A stretch of 64,000 nucleotides of DNA from DAOTYH01 sp034435015 (GTDB taxonomy: Bacteria; Chloroflexota; Anaerolineae; Aggregatilineales; UBA3940), in NCBI GenBank assembly GCA_034435015.1, contig DAOTYH010000051.1:1-64000 (forward strand), in the 5' to 3' direction. Within the stretch, counting starts at the first letter, position 1. Every line of letters begins with the position of its first letter. Made by a program: the position numbers and the translations under genes. The notes under the pieces are model-generated. The model ran no database searches and was not told the origin of the DNA. It saw only the letters and a list, made by a program, of their open reading frames with translations. This document shows positions 17,244 through 26,540 of this stretch, piece after piece.

Positions 17244-17990
17244 CTACGCGCTGATGGTCATCAGCGCAGAGCCTATCGAGAAGGCTACCAGCATCTGCCC
17301 ACTGCTGTAGATGAGCCAGACGATGTCTCGGATCAGCCGGAAACTGCGCTGGCGGATCAGGTACTGGGCCAGTATCACATCGGAGATGGCAAACAGGGCC
17401 AAGCCCAGCGCCAGCGGAAGCATGGACCCTGCTTCAACAGCCGTATCAACGGCTAGACCGGCAGTTACGAACAGCAACAGCCCGTAGATCAGGCTGGCTA
17501 TATTCAATGAGCGTCTGCCGCGGGGGTTGCGTACCCATAACGTCCAGCCCGCCAACATCAAAGCCGTGCTGACGATCAAGGCACCAGCCATAGGGGCCGC
17601 CTGTACCAGACCGAGCAGGTTTCGCAACGAAAAAATGCCGATCAGGTAGAATATATGCCCTATGCCGAACGTAATCAGGGCCGGTATCTCGGCGTGCTTA
17701 ACCGGGAACAGGTCAGCGAGGATGAGATCACCCGCCGCCCCCGCCATCAGCCCCAACGCGATCCACAACGCATAGTGGTCGGCGGCAGTCCAAGCGGCAA
17801 ACCCCAGCCACCAGATTCCTGCTATGGCAAGGGTGACAACGATCATTACCGCCCGGCTGGCGACAGGTAGCCTTCTCACGAAACTAGCATCTGGCCGCCC
17901 CCGGATCATACCGATCACAAAGGCGGCGGCCCATACGGCGATCAGGGCGAAGAACAGGATACGATAAGGCTCTTCAACCGGCTGGAACAT
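17244..17990 (-). CDS. YhhN/TMEM86-family membrane protein
   Basis: 248-residue integral membrane protein with about eight hydrophobic segments. Family features visible are GAAGDLILA, FGIGHIFYLIG, LFAISDVILA and the late YSSGQMLVAFS. Eukaryotic TMEM86 members are lysoplasmalogenases that cleave the vinyl-ether bond of lysoplasmalogens. The bacterial activity is less established, so a lipid-related role is only a family inference. The ATG at 17990 is immediately preceded by TTG at 17993. The start lies just 4 bases from the stop of the upstream small gene, so the two are translationally coupled. Confidence 0.8.
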   Translation of the reverse strand: MFQPVEEPYRILFFALIAVWAAAFVIGMIRGRPDASFVRRLPVASRAVMIVVTLAIAGIWWLGFAAWTAADHYALWIALGLMAGAAGDLILADLFPVKHAEIPALITFGIGHIFYLIGIFSLRNLLGLVQAAPMAGALIVSTALMLAGWTLWVRNPRGRRSLNIASLIYGLLLFVTAGLAVDTAVEAGSMLPLALGLALFAISDVILAQYLIRQRSFRLIRDIVWLIYSSGQMLVAFSIGSALMTISA

Positions 17991-17994
17991 CAAG

Positions 17995-18258
17995 TTACTC
18001 AGTTGCGGTATAAGGGTAGACCCAGTCGCCCTTGCGCACTTTTTCGTTGACCAGCACTGCTACCTCATCTTCAGCGAAAGCCTCCTCGACCGGCTGATGA
18101 TTGATCTGCATACTGGTCACCTGCTGGACGAAATTGGTCACGTTCCCGTAGAAATGCACCCAGTCACCAACCGCAAGTTTGCCCCACAGACGGACGACAG
18201 CTACACCGATCCGGTCAAAGTAGTGGGTGACCTGTCCAAGAGGCTGGACTTCGGACAT
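17995..18258 (-). CDS. EF-Tu domain-2-like small beta-barrel protein
   Basis: 87-residue protein resembling the stand-alone translation-elongation-factor-like beta-barrel proteins found in many bacteria and archaea. It has VTHYFDRIGVAVVRL, then GDWVHFYG, TSMQINHQPVEEA and a final VRKGDWVY. There is no GTPase domain. Such proteins are usually annotated by similarity to domain 2 of EF-Tu and have no well-established function. It is followed at once by the YhhN-like gene, with which it forms a two-gene unit. I call the family with good confidence but no function. Confidence 0.75.
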   Translation of the reverse strand: MSEVQPLGQVTHYFDRIGVAVVRLWGKLAVGDWVHFYGNVTNFVQQVTSMQINHQPVEEAFAEDEVAVLVNEKVRKGDWVYPYTATE

Positions 18259-18358
18259 CTCGACTCCTCTCCTCGCTACAACAGAGGTTATTTACACATC
18301 ACTATAAGGTGCAGAGTCACAGCCTGTCAAGAGGGGATACGAGAATCACACCATGCGT

Positions 18359-18364
18359 TATAAT
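18359..18364 (+). promoter_or_regulatory. Candidate -10 box upstream of ruvB
   Basis: A perfect TATAAT lies about 40 bases before the ruvB ATG in the gap between divergent genes. No convincing -35 is seen. Confidence 0.35.
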
Positions 18365-18403
18365 CTGGGCAGGGTGCGTTGATCGCCCTGATGAGGAATA
18401 ACT

Positions 18404-19438
18404 ATGCAAGACGATCACCATGATCGTACCATTTCGAGCAAGAAGCTGTCCGATGAACCGGCCAATATAGATGCCGCACTGCGCCCCCGCCGCCTGGATG
18501 ACATCTATGGTCAAGAGGCGCTGGTTGAGAACCTGCGTATTCTGATTGAGGCGGCCCGCTCGCGGGGCGAGGCCCTCGATCACATCCTGTTCTATGGCCC
18601 CCCCGGCTTGGGGAAGACCTCGCTCAGCCATGTCATGGCCAATGAAATGGGTGTCAATATTCGGGTTACAGCCGGGCCGGCTATTGAGCGTCCCGGCGAC
18701 CTGGCGGCCATCCTGACCAACATGCGCAAAGGCGACATTCTGTTCATTGATGAGGTTCATCGGTTGGGGCGGGCTGTTGAAGAAGTCCTCTATCCGGCTA
18801 TGGAGGACTATGCTCTTGATATTGTCATCGGCAAAGGCCCCAGTGCACGGAACATCCGGCTCAAACTGCCTCGTTTCACTGTTATTGGGGCAACAACGCG
18901 CCTTGCTCTGATGACCGCCCCTCTGCGGGCACGTTTTGGGGCAGTTTATCGTCTTGACTTCTACAACCAGGAGGCGTTATGCCGCATCATCGAACGCGCC
19001 GCAGGGCTGTTGAACGTCCGGATCGATCCGGCTGGCACGCGGGAACTGGCCCGCCGCTCGCGCGGTACGCCGCGTGTGGCATTGCGCCTGTTACGGCGCG
19101 TGCGTGACTACGCACAGGTGCGTGCCGACGGGGTGATCACACTGGAGACGGCAAGGGCCGCCCTTGACCTGATGGCTATTGACCAGCTTGGCTTGGATGA
19201 CATTGACCGGCGGGTACTGGATACGATCATCACCAAGTTTGGGGGCGGGCCGGTGGGGCTGGAGACGATTGCCGCCGCCATCAGCGAGGAGGCCGATACA
19301 ATTATGGATGTGTATGAACCTTACCTGCTCCAGCTTGGTTTTCTGGAACGCACGCCGCGCGGTCGGCTGGCCACCCGGCTGGCCTATGAACACTTAGGGT
19401 ATCAGGATAATCGGGGTGATCAACCCAAACTCTTTTAG
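18404..19438 (+). CDS. ruvB: Holliday junction branch-migration helicase RuvB
   Basis: AAA+ motor that, with RuvA, drives branch migration of Holliday junctions during recombination and repair. 344 residues, normal length. Walker A is GPPGLGKT (65-72), Walker B IDEVH (115-119), the sensor stretch is GATTRLALMTAPLRARFG, and the winged-helix domain is at the C-terminus (about 260-330). It heads a tight plus-strand run with DUF2905, queA, a GNAT and dprA. The ruvB-queA linkage is common in bacteria. ruvA and ruvC are not in the window. Confidence 0.97.
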   Translation: MQDDHHDRTISSKKLSDEPANIDAALRPRRLDDIYGQEALVENLRILIEAARSRGEALDHILFYGPPGLGKTSLSHVMANEMGVNIRVTAGPAIERPGDLAAILTNMRKGDILFIDEVHRLGRAVEEVLYPAMEDYALDIVIGKGPSARNIRLKLPRFTVIGATTRLALMTAPLRARFGAVYRLDFYNQEALCRIIERAAGLLNVRIDPAGTRELARRSRGTPRVALRLLRRVRDYAQVRADGVITLETARAALDLMAIDQLGLDDIDRRVLDTIITKFGGGPVGLETIAAAISEEADTIMDVYEPYLLQLGFLERTPRGRLATRLAYEHLGYQDNRGDQPKLF

Positions 19439-19446
19439 GTGAAACG

Positions 19447-19698
19447 ATGGTACAGATGGATTCGATAGCCAAGTGGCTGATTATAGGCGGGCTGGGGATC
19501 GCTGTGCTGGGAGTAGTGCTTCTCCTGGCGAGCAAGATTCCGGGCCTGAATCAGCTAGGAGATTTACCAGGGGACATCCGCTGGCAAAGTGCCGATGGCC
19601 GTATCACCTGTTTTGTTCCCATAGTCAGTATGATCTTGCTCAGCCTCATCCTGACGGTAGTGTTGAATGTGGTTATCCGTCTGTTGAATCGCCCTTAG
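19447..19698 (+). CDS. DUF2905 family membrane protein
   Basis: 83-residue protein with two hydrophobic segments (about 10-29 and 57-79) around a conserved polar loop with LGDLPGDIRW and FVPIVSMIL. This pattern is the DUF2905 family, often found in ruvB-queA operons as here. The start is 9 bases after ruvB and its stop is 5 bases before queA, so co-transcription is very likely. The function is unknown for the family. Confidence 0.85.
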   Translation: MVQMDSIAKWLIIGGLGIAVLGVVLLLASKIPGLNQLGDLPGDIRWQSADGRITCFVPIVSMILLSLILTVVLNVVIRLLNRP

Positions 19699-19702
19699 TG
19701 CC

Positions 19703-20776
19703 GTGAACACCAGCGACTTTGACTATCACCTCCCTCAGGAGCAGATCGCCCAGACACCCGTCGAGCCGCGCGATGCGGCCCGACTGCTGGTGCTTGACCG
19801 CGCCGCCGGCACGCTGGAGCACCGCCATTTTCGTGACATCGGCGCGTATCTTCGTGCAGGCGATGTGCTTGTTTTCAACCAGACTCGCGTGATCCCGGCA
19901 CGTCTGCGCGGGTATAAAGTGCCAAGCGGCGGGCAGGTTGAGTTCCTGTTGTTACAACAGGTAGATGAGTCAACATGGCGGGGTCTGATCGGCGGCAGGC
20001 GGGTACGAGAGGGGGCACGCCTGGCTTTCTCTGGCCCTGACGGCACGACGATAGAAGGGACGGTGATCGAATCAGGCCGTCAGGCTGAGCGCGTGATTCG
20101 CTTTGATGCACCGCTCTCGCCTCTGCTGGAGCGAGTGGGGGAAGTTCCGCTCCCGCCCTATATCCATGTGCCATTGAGCAACCCGGAGCGCTACCAAACG
20201 GTCTATGCTCGTGAACCCGGCTCGGCGGCGGCGCCAACAGCAGGACTGCATTTCACGCCGGAACTGCTGATCGCACTGCGCGGGCAGGGTATCCTGATGG
20301 CCTACTGCACATTGCACATCGGGCTTGATACCTTTCTGCCTGTACGGGAAGAGGCAGTTGAGGATCATAAGATGCATACCGAGCGTGCAATCCTCAGCGC
20401 TGAGGATGCCCGTCTCATCAATGAGGCTAAGCTGGCCGGCGGGCGGATCGTTGCGGTTGGTACAACCTCCGTTCGGACACTGGAGACAGCCGCCCTCCGC
20501 AGTGCGGGTGTCAGCGACCCTTACACAGATGCAGGCGAAGCTTGCCCTTGGCGGCCTGTCACTGCTCTTGATGAAGCAACAGACCTGTTCATTCGGCCCG
20601 GCTACCGCTTCCGGGCGGTAGATGCGATGATCACGAATTTCCACTTGCCGCGCTCAACCCTGCTGATGCTGGTCAGCGCATTTGCGGGGAGGGATACCAT
20701 TTTGCATGCCTATCAAGTAGCTCAGCAGGAAGGCTACCGTTTCTACTCATTTGGGGATGCTATGTTGATATTATGA
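19703..20776 (+). CDS. queA: S-adenosylmethionine:tRNA ribosyltransferase-isomerase
   Basis: Transfers the ribosyl moiety of SAM to 7-aminomethyl-7-deazaguanine at tRNA position 34, giving epoxyqueuosine. 357 residues. Recognised by the N-terminal FDYHLPQEQIAQTPVEPRD, by FNQTRVIPARLRG, by GSAAAPTAGLHFT and by the C-terminal TNFHLPRSTLLMLVSAFAG. The start is GTG at 19703. It overlaps the next gene by 4 bases (ATGA). No other queuosine gene (queC-F, tgt) is in the window. Confidence 0.96.
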   Translation: MNTSDFDYHLPQEQIAQTPVEPRDAARLLVLDRAAGTLEHRHFRDIGAYLRAGDVLVFNQTRVIPARLRGYKVPSGGQVEFLLLQQVDESTWRGLIGGRRVREGARLAFSGPDGTTIEGTVIESGRQAERVIRFDAPLSPLLERVGEVPLPPYIHVPLSNPERYQTVYAREPGSAAAPTAGLHFTPELLIALRGQGILMAYCTLHIGLDTFLPVREEAVEDHKMHTERAILSAEDARLINEAKLAGGRIVAVGTTSVRTLETAALRSAGVSDPYTDAGEACPWRPVTALDEATDLFIRPGYRFRAVDAMITNFHLPRSTLLMLVSAFAGRDTILHAYQVAQQEGYRFYSFGDAMLIL

Positions 20777-21243
20777 CAGGCAGCCTCACTCTGCGTCCGG
20801 TTGAGACTGATGATGCCATCCCCCTTCAACGGACCTGCTGGCCCCATCTGACGCCTGCCGAAGTGCAGTGGTGGCTGACCGGCCTGTCCGAGCGCCGGGA
20901 ACGCGGCTTGGCTTGGGGTATCGTAGCGCTGGTTGATGGTGTCATTGCCGGTTATGGGCAGTTGACACGTCTGGGCGGGCGGGCTGAGATCAGCGATCTG
21001 ATCGTCGGCGAATCGTGGCGGGGGCAGGGGGTGGGCACGGCGATCATCACCCGTCTGATCGAAATGGCCCGCTCTCAGCAATTCCTAGAGGTAGAGATTG
21101 GAGTGGCAGAGTCAAACCCGCGTGCCCTCCGGCTTTATCATCGCCTTGGATTTCGGGAGAAGCGCCGCATCATGCTCGACCTCGGCAATGGAGACGAGCC
21201 GGTGATCTATCTGGGCCTCAACTTGGATAGGGCGCACCTGTGA
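20773..21243 (+). CDS. GNAT-family N-acetyltransferase
   Basis: 156-residue single GNAT domain. The acetyl-CoA loop is in ESWRGQGVGTAIITRLIE, followed by the ARLYHRLGF-type motif (RALRLYHRLGFREK). Its position between queA and dprA, overlapping both by 4 bases, shows one operon. The substrate is unknown. RimI-like ribosomal-protein acetylation is possible but not supported specifically. Confidence 0.88.
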   Translation: MTGSLTLRPVETDDAIPLQRTCWPHLTPAEVQWWLTGLSERRERGLAWGIVALVDGVIAGYGQLTRLGGRAEISDLIVGESWRGQGVGTAIITRLIEMARSQQFLEVEIGVAESNPRALRLYHRLGFREKRRIMLDLGNGDEPVIYLGLNLDRAHL

Positions 21244-22103
21244 GCAAGACACACTGGGTGGCTCTGACCACGGCGGCCAGAGTGGGCGGCAAGACGATCA
21301 CACGGCTGTTGGAGCATTTTGGCACGCTGGAGGCTGTTTTTGAAGCTGTGCCTGATGAGTTGATGCAAGTCCCGCATGTAGGCAGGCAGACTGCCAACGC
21401 CATCGCCCGCATTGACCTTGGAGCAGTTGAAGCCGACCTTGAAGGCATGACCCAACGCGGGATACAAGTTCTGACGTGGGAAGATGCCGCCTTCCCGGCT
21501 AACCTGTTACGCTGTGAGGATGCTCCGCCGGTGTTGTTTGTGCGGGGGGCACTCCTGCCCTGTGATGCGCGCGCGGTGGCGGTAGTGGGGACACGTACTC
21601 CCTCCCCATCAAGCATTGAGCTTGCCAGCCGTCTGGCTTTTGAGCTGGCATCGCGCGGCTGGACGATTGTAAGCGGGTTAGCTGTCGGTATTGATAGAGC
21701 CGCCCATCAAGGGGCGCTGATGTCTGGCGGCAGGACGCTGGCTGTGCTGGGGTCAGGCCTTGAGCGGCTCTATCCCCCACAGCACGCCCATCTTGCACAG
21801 GACATTGAAGGCAGGGGGGCGGTGCTCTCTGAACTCCATCCCGGCGTGACAGTCAGCCCCCAGAACCTGATTGCCCGTAACCGCATCACCAGCGGGTTGA
21901 GCCGGGCTGTGATCGTTGTTCAGTCCGGGCAGGACAGCGGTTCAGTCAGCACGGCCCGCCGCGCTTGGGGGCAGGGTCGCAAAGTGTTGGCTGTGACAGG
22001 CGGAGACACCGGATGTGACACCCTGCTTCAGGCAGGGGCTGAGGCTATCCACCCTGACCAAATAGAATGGGACGCCCTGGCCGAATCGCTTGCAAGCTGT
22101 TAA
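21240..22103 (+). CDS. dprA: DNA-processing protein DprA/Smf
   Basis: Binds incoming single-stranded DNA during transformation and loads RecA. The 287-residue product has an N-terminal helix-hairpin-helix region (about 1-65) with VPHVGRQTANAIARI. The Rossmann-like DprA core follows, with VGTRTPSP, SGLAVGIDRAAHQGAL and the later LIARNRITSGLSRAVIVVQ. It ends near residue 287, so the C-terminal winged-helix domain of long DprA proteins is absent. The start is GTG overlapping the preceding stop. It ends the operon and converges with birA after 31 bases with no clear terminator. Confidence 0.93.
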   Translation: MSKTHWVALTTAARVGGKTITRLLEHFGTLEAVFEAVPDELMQVPHVGRQTANAIARIDLGAVEADLEGMTQRGIQVLTWEDAAFPANLLRCEDAPPVLFVRGALLPCDARAVAVVGTRTPSPSSIELASRLAFELASRGWTIVSGLAVGIDRAAHQGALMSGGRTLAVLGSGLERLYPPQHAHLAQDIEGRGAVLSELHPGVTVSPQNLIARNRITSGLSRAVIVVQSGQDSGSVSTARRAWGQGRKVLAVTGGDTGCDTLLQAGAEAIHPDQIEWDALAESLASC

Positions 22104-22134
22104 GGGACGAAGAATCAGCGTGATCGAGCGTCGT

Positions 22135-22926
22135 TCAGGGGTACAGCAGGGTAGTTTCGCCTCCAAGCAGGCGGTGACGCCGCCCCGAGTCGTCACACAG
22201 CCACAGCGCTCCAGTTGTGTCAATGTCCTCGGCCAGCCCGATCAGCTCCCCAGCGGCTGTGCTGACCCGAATGCGCTGACCCAACGTGACACACCGCTTG
22301 CGCCATGCCTCTGTCAACGCTTCATCCTCTAGACGGCTGTACCAACTCTTCAGCCTTGCCATGCTCTGCGCCAGTACTGCCGCCCGATCATACTCATTGC
22401 CGCCGGCCATGCGCAGACTGGTAGCCGTCTCCCATAGAGGATCGCCGGGTTCGAAGACCTGATTGACGTTCAGCCCTATACCAACCACTATCCACTCTGC
22501 TTTCTCTCCTGACACGGCGCTCTCGGCTAGTATGCCGGCCACCTTTTTGCCGCCGATTTGCAGGTCGTTGGGCCATTTCACTTGGACAGGGAGGCTGGTT
22601 AATTCATGGCAGGCTTCAGCCAGCGCCAGCCCGCAGGCCATAACCAGCCTGGGAGACCGCTCAACCGGCAGAGAAGGGTGGAAGATAATGGACATCAATA
22701 GACTGGTGTCAGGCGGAGCGTCCCACCGGCGCCCCATGCGGCCCCGCCCCGCCGTCTGCTCGTTGGCGATCACCAGAGTCCCTTCTGGCGCTCCCTGAAC
22801 AGCTAGGTCGCGGGCTAGGTCGTTAGTTGAGCCGAGTCTCGGCTGGTAGTACACCTGAGTCCCGAAGGGGCTGGTGTCGAAGTTTGCCAGTGCATCGAGG
22901 ATAGATTCTCTTGAGAGCGGCCGCAT
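22135..22926 (-). CDS. birA: Biotin--[acetyl-CoA-carboxylase] ligase, monofunctional
   Basis: Activates biotin with ATP and attaches it to the carboxylase carrier protein. 263 residues from the ATG at 22926, which is preceded by GAGGCAGAGGG; a GTG at 22941 is also possible. The ligase motif TAGRGRMGR is at 58-66, KWPNDL at 117-122 with catalytic-type lysines just after (127/128). The C-terminal domain is SH3-like. The N-terminal DNA-binding domain of repressor-type BirA is missing, so it should not regulate transcription. It follows elp3 by about 18 bases. Confidence 0.93.
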   Translation of the reverse strand: MRPLSRESILDALANFDTSPFGTQVYYQPRLGSTNDLARDLAVQGAPEGTLVIANEQTAGRGRMGRRWDAPPDTSLLMSIIFHPSLPVERSPRLVMACGLALAEACHELTSLPVQVKWPNDLQIGGKKVAGILAESAVSGEKAEWIVVGIGLNVNQVFEPGDPLWETATSLRMAGGNEYDRAAVLAQSMARLKSWYSRLEDEALTEAWRKRCVTLGQRIRVSTAAGELIGLAEDIDTTGALWLCDDSGRRHRLLGGETTLLYP

Positions 22927-22944
22927 TGCCCTCTGCCTCACAGA

Positions 22945-24615
22945 TTACAAGGCTGTACTCATGTACAGCTCACCCAATTCGAATCCTAATTGGCGATAGT
23001 AATTTCGTGTGCCGGCGGCGGCGATCACCGCCAGATGGGAATAGCCTGCTGTTCGTGCAAGGAGGCGGGCCTGCTCAATCAGCCTTCTCCCGATCCCCTG
23101 ATGCTGGGGGCGACCGTCGGCCTTCTCGTCCAGTGCCAGCGAAGGGCCGTATACCTGCACCTGCCGTATGATCGCCTGTCCGTCAATTTCTTCCAGCGGA
23201 GCAGGCACAGTCGGCAGGGACAGCCGTAGAAACCCTGCCAGCCGGTTTTGGGGAGTCAACGCGCTGAGAAATACCTCGCGGCTGTGATCGGTGAGGTAGT
23301 CCAGCCATTCGATCTGGACCTTAGCGGGATCAACCGGCTCGCGGCGCACCTCGCGACAGCGGATGCATTGGCAGGGCTTGCCGGCCCGAATCAACATCTC
23401 TTGGACGCGCTGCCGCAAGTTGGAGGTTACCACACCGGAGACGATCTCCGGCGCGGGAATGTCGCGCATCACCCGGTTGATGCGGCAATAGGCGGGCACA
23501 AGCGCCTTGCAGGCCGCCAGCAGGTTGACCAGTTCTTCCTCTGTATAAGGGAGATACTCCCCGCGCTGGTAATGGTCGTAGAGGACGGTCTCGCGCAGTA
23601 GGCTGGTCGGGTAAATTTTCAATTCGTCAGGCCGCAGAGCTGGGTCATCCCAAAGGCGGCGGAAGTCTGCCAAGTCGGAATCCGGCGTTGCACCAAGCAG
23701 ATTAGGCATCCAGTGCAGTGCGATCTTGAAGCCAGCTCCGCGCAATAAACGAACAGCCCGCCGGACATCTTCAGCAGTATGCCCGCGGCGGTTGAGTGCC
23801 AAAATCCGCTCATCGAGCGATTGGACGCCCAGTTGTACCCGCGTCACCCCCAGCCAGCGCAGGCGGTACACCTCGGCGGGCGTGATCAGATCAGGGCGTG
23901 TCTCGATCACCAGCCCCACGTTGCGGTGCGGCGCCGCCTCATTCTGGCGTTGAGCTTCCTCGATGGTGAGAGTTTCGGTTTCATTGAGGGCATCGAAACA
24001 GCGCCGCACAAACCAAGCCTGATAGTCAGAGGGATAGCTTGACCATGTCCCCCCAAGGATCAGCAGTTCGATCTTGTCGGCAGTATGGCCAATTCGTTCT
24101 AGGACAGCGATACGTTGCTTGACCTGCTCGAATGGGTCAAACCCCAGCATCAGGGCACGCATGGCGCCCGGCTCGGTGCTGAGGTAGCTCTTGGGTAGCC
24201 GCACGTCATCCGGGCAGAAAATACACTGGCCGGGGCAGGGATAGGGCTTGGTCAGGACGGTCACTGGAGCCACGCCGCTTTCCGTGCGGGTTGGCTTCAG
24301 GGTCAGCCGCCGCAGTACTTTATCGTCGGCCTGAATAGTTCCGGCCTCGACCAGTGCCAGATACCCCAGCCTCACTCGGTCTTTGCCCAAGATCGGATGT
24401 CCCTCACGTGCCAGCCGTCTGGTGATCTGGTTGTAGGTATCAGCATCGAAGTCAGGGGCGGCGCGAACAGCTTCAATGTAGGCCAGAAGGTGCTTTTGGT
24501 ACTGGCTCAGATCGGGAGTCTCGATGTGCCGGATGCGCCACTCTGCCTGTTGCTGGGGTGAATTGCCTCTGGCGCGGGGTATAAAAGCGCGTCTGTATCT
24601 GACGGTCTCACTCAC
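22945..24615 (-). CDS. elp3: Elp3-family tRNA uridine-34 radical SAM/acetyltransferase
   Basis: Homologue of eukaryotic and archaeal Elp3, which builds the carboxymethyl side chain of U34 in tRNA from acetyl-CoA. 556 residues. The radical-SAM domain carries CPGQCIFC (C127, C131, C134), followed by LSTEPGAMRA and GGTWSSYP. The C-terminal GNAT domain has HQGIGRRLIEQARLLA and NYYRQLGFELGELYM. Both catalytic domains are intact. There is no further Elongator subunit, as expected for single-protein bacterial Elp3. birA lies directly downstream. Confidence 0.92.
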   Translation of the reverse strand: MSETVRYRRAFIPRARGNSPQQQAEWRIRHIETPDLSQYQKHLLAYIEAVRAAPDFDADTYNQITRRLAREGHPILGKDRVRLGYLALVEAGTIQADDKVLRRLTLKPTRTESGVAPVTVLTKPYPCPGQCIFCPDDVRLPKSYLSTEPGAMRALMLGFDPFEQVKQRIAVLERIGHTADKIELLILGGTWSSYPSDYQAWFVRRCFDALNETETLTIEEAQRQNEAAPHRNVGLVIETRPDLITPAEVYRLRWLGVTRVQLGVQSLDERILALNRRGHTAEDVRRAVRLLRGAGFKIALHWMPNLLGATPDSDLADFRRLWDDPALRPDELKIYPTSLLRETVLYDHYQRGEYLPYTEEELVNLLAACKALVPAYCRINRVMRDIPAPEIVSGVVTSNLRQRVQEMLIRAGKPCQCIRCREVRREPVDPAKVQIEWLDYLTDHSREVFLSALTPQNRLAGFLRLSLPTVPAPLEEIDGQAIIRQVQVYGPSLALDEKADGRPQHQGIGRRLIEQARLLARTAGYSHLAVIAAAGTRNYYRQLGFELGELYMSTAL

Positions 24616-24697
24616 AGGGGCCTGCTTCTCAACTCTAACCTGAAGTGAAATGGGATCATATCGTCAGAGGGGACGGGATGCAAAGCCCCTTTTAGAT

Positions 24698-25369
24698 TTA
24701 CTGCCGGCTTTCCCGCTCACCGACGTAGAAGATGTCCCCTGCTACCGTCTCGTTGTAGATGATACCGATCTTGTAGAGGGCTGTGATCAAGTAACGCACA
24801 CCTTGCCGGACCCATGCCCCGCCCCTGACAAACTCAGAGAAGGCTAACGGGATGGTCGGCTGTCCCTCAAGCGCGATGCGTAGGGTGCGAAAACCATGCG
24901 CCTCCAGCAGGGAACGGAGCTGAGGGGGGGTGTATTCGCGCAGGTGGGTATCATCGGTATAGTGAACATAAGTCAGGCCGTAATGAGGCAAGGGACCTGC
25001 ATCAGCATGCGGCACTGAGAGCAACAAGCGGCCTGCACAGACCCGCGCTGCTTCGTGCAGGATGGCATCTTCGTCCGGCAGGTGTTCGAGGATGTCGAAC
25101 ATCAGCACTGTGTCGAAAACACCATCATCAAATGGAAGGGGCGCTTCAATAGGTTGTTCGAGGACGGTCACGCGGGAGTCCTGTACTCGGTTGACCTGAT
25201 CAATGGCAGTGACGCGGAAGCCTCTGTCCGCCAGCGCTGTGGCATACCAGCCGCGCCCGCACCCCAGATCGAGGGCAGTCTGGCCGACGGCATAACGCCG
25301 CACGTAGTCAAGCTTAAGCTGCGAGGGACTGACCAACCACCCGACCGTTGCTTCAGGCAAACTGCTCAT
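24698..25369 (-). CDS. Class I SAM-dependent methyltransferase
   Basis: 223 residues with SAM motif I ALDLGCGRGWYA (about 33-44), motif II VTAID, and FDTVLMFDILEHLPDED for the post-I region, all as in Methyltransf_11-type enzymes. The C-terminal third (about 170-223) is hydrophobic and may touch the membrane. Its start overlaps the end of the glycosyltransferase gene by 17 bases, so the two are coupled. In this company it may methylate a sugar or lipid intermediate. The substrate is unknown. Confidence 0.85.
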   Translation of the reverse strand: MSSLPEATVGWLVSPSQLKLDYVRRYAVGQTALDLGCGRGWYATALADRGFRVTAIDQVNRVQDSRVTVLEQPIEAPLPFDDGVFDTVLMFDILEHLPDEDAILHEAARVCAGRLLLSVPHADAGPLPHYGLTYVHYTDDTHLREYTPPQLRSLLEAHGFRTLRIALEGQPTIPLAFSEFVRGGAWVRQGVRYLITALYKIGIIYNETVAGDIFYVGERESRQ

Positions 25370-26528
25370 TTGTGTCTGCCTCCTGGCCGATCAGGCCCCG
25401 ATAGATTTCTACCAGCCGGCGATGGTTGGCTTCCCATGTAAACTGCTGGACATATTGGCGGGCAGATTCGCCCATCTCGCGCCGGAGCGGTTCGTCACGG
25501 TACAGCCACAGCAGGCGGTCAGCCAGCGCGTCCGGGTCGCGGATGGGAACGATATAGCCGTCCTGACCGTCTCGTATTCGCGCCCCCACATTCTCTGAGA
25601 TGATCACAGGTAAGCCGCATGCCGCCGCCTCACAGACGACCATTCCAAACCCGTCCTGAAGGGAAGGTAACACGAATACTGAGGCCGAGTTATACAGCTC
25701 GCTCAGGCGTTCCTGCGGAACAAACGGGATGTGGCGGTAAATCCCCTCGTAGGAGGGCAGAAAAGCCCGGCTGTCTGGAAAGACCCCCCCGACAAACACA
25801 AGCTCAGCATTGGGCAGAGCCAGGCGCTTGAAGGCTTCCAGCAGGTAGTGCACCCCTTTTTGCAGGCTCACTGAGCCGACAAACAGCACCCGGAAAGTGG
25901 TGTCCGTCTTGCCTCCCTGGATGGGCCGGAAGCGGTTTGGATCAAAGCCAAGCGGGGCCAGCCGCAGTTTTGACTCGGGGATGCCCTGCTCGACCATTGT
26001 ACGCCGCACAAACTCAGACGGCACAAGGATAGCATCTGCCTCCACATACTCTTGGATGTGTTTGCGCAGGATCAACCGGTTGACAGACGAGTAATTTAGT
26101 CCGTAACGGGCATATTCCTCGCTCAGCAGGTGCTGTTGGTAGACCGGGTGGGCAGTGTCCCTCTCGATGAGGGTTTTCATCCCCAGCCGTTTGGCCTTGC
26201 GCATCGAGAACAGCGCATAGTGGTTGAAGGCGTGCAGGATATTCCCGCCGTCTATATGCCGGCGGGCTAGGAGGTCATACAGATTGTCTCGGATCAGGTT
26301 GGCAATGTAGAAGCTGTTCGCGCCCCGCAACAGGCGGTAGAGTGCCTGCCCCGTCAGCTCAGAGAGGAGGACACGTCTTACCCGCCGGGGGTAGTCCAGC
26401 CCATGATGAGGCCGCCTGTGGTAAGCGGTGATGAGACGTCTGAGGTAACCTGCCCGCTGTAATTCACGGGCAATATCGTAGGCATAGGACATGCCGCCTG
26501 ACGAGAGTATGACACTGATGTCCGACAA
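25353..26528 (-). CDS. Glycosyltransferase family 4
   Basis: 391-residue GT-B fold retaining glycosyltransferase. The C-terminal half has VLFVGSVSLQKGVHYLLEAF, FVPQERLSELYNSASVFVLPSLQDGFGMVVCEA (split motif, about 255-290) and PVIIS. The usual first glutamate of the EX7E motif is an aspartate here (LQDGFG), the second glutamate is present. It lies between methyltransferase genes, 12 bases after the upstream one. Probably a cytoplasmic sugar transferase in glycan or glycolipid assembly. Confidence 0.87.
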   Translation of the reverse strand: MSDISVILSSGGMSYAYDIARELQRAGYLRRLITAYHRRPHHGLDYPRRVRRVLLSELTGQALYRLLRGANSFYIANLIRDNLYDLLARRHIDGGNILHAFNHYALFSMRKAKRLGMKTLIERDTAHPVYQQHLLSEEYARYGLNYSSVNRLILRKHIQEYVEADAILVPSEFVRRTMVEQGIPESKLRLAPLGFDPNRFRPIQGGKTDTTFRVLFVGSVSLQKGVHYLLEAFKRLALPNAELVFVGGVFPDSRAFLPSYEGIYRHIPFVPQERLSELYNSASVFVLPSLQDGFGMVVCEAAACGLPVIISENVGARIRDGQDGYIVPIRDPDALADRLLWLYRDEPLRREMGESARQYVQQFTWEANHRRLVEIYRGLIGQEADTNEQFA

Positions 26529-26540
26529 GCCAGCACACTC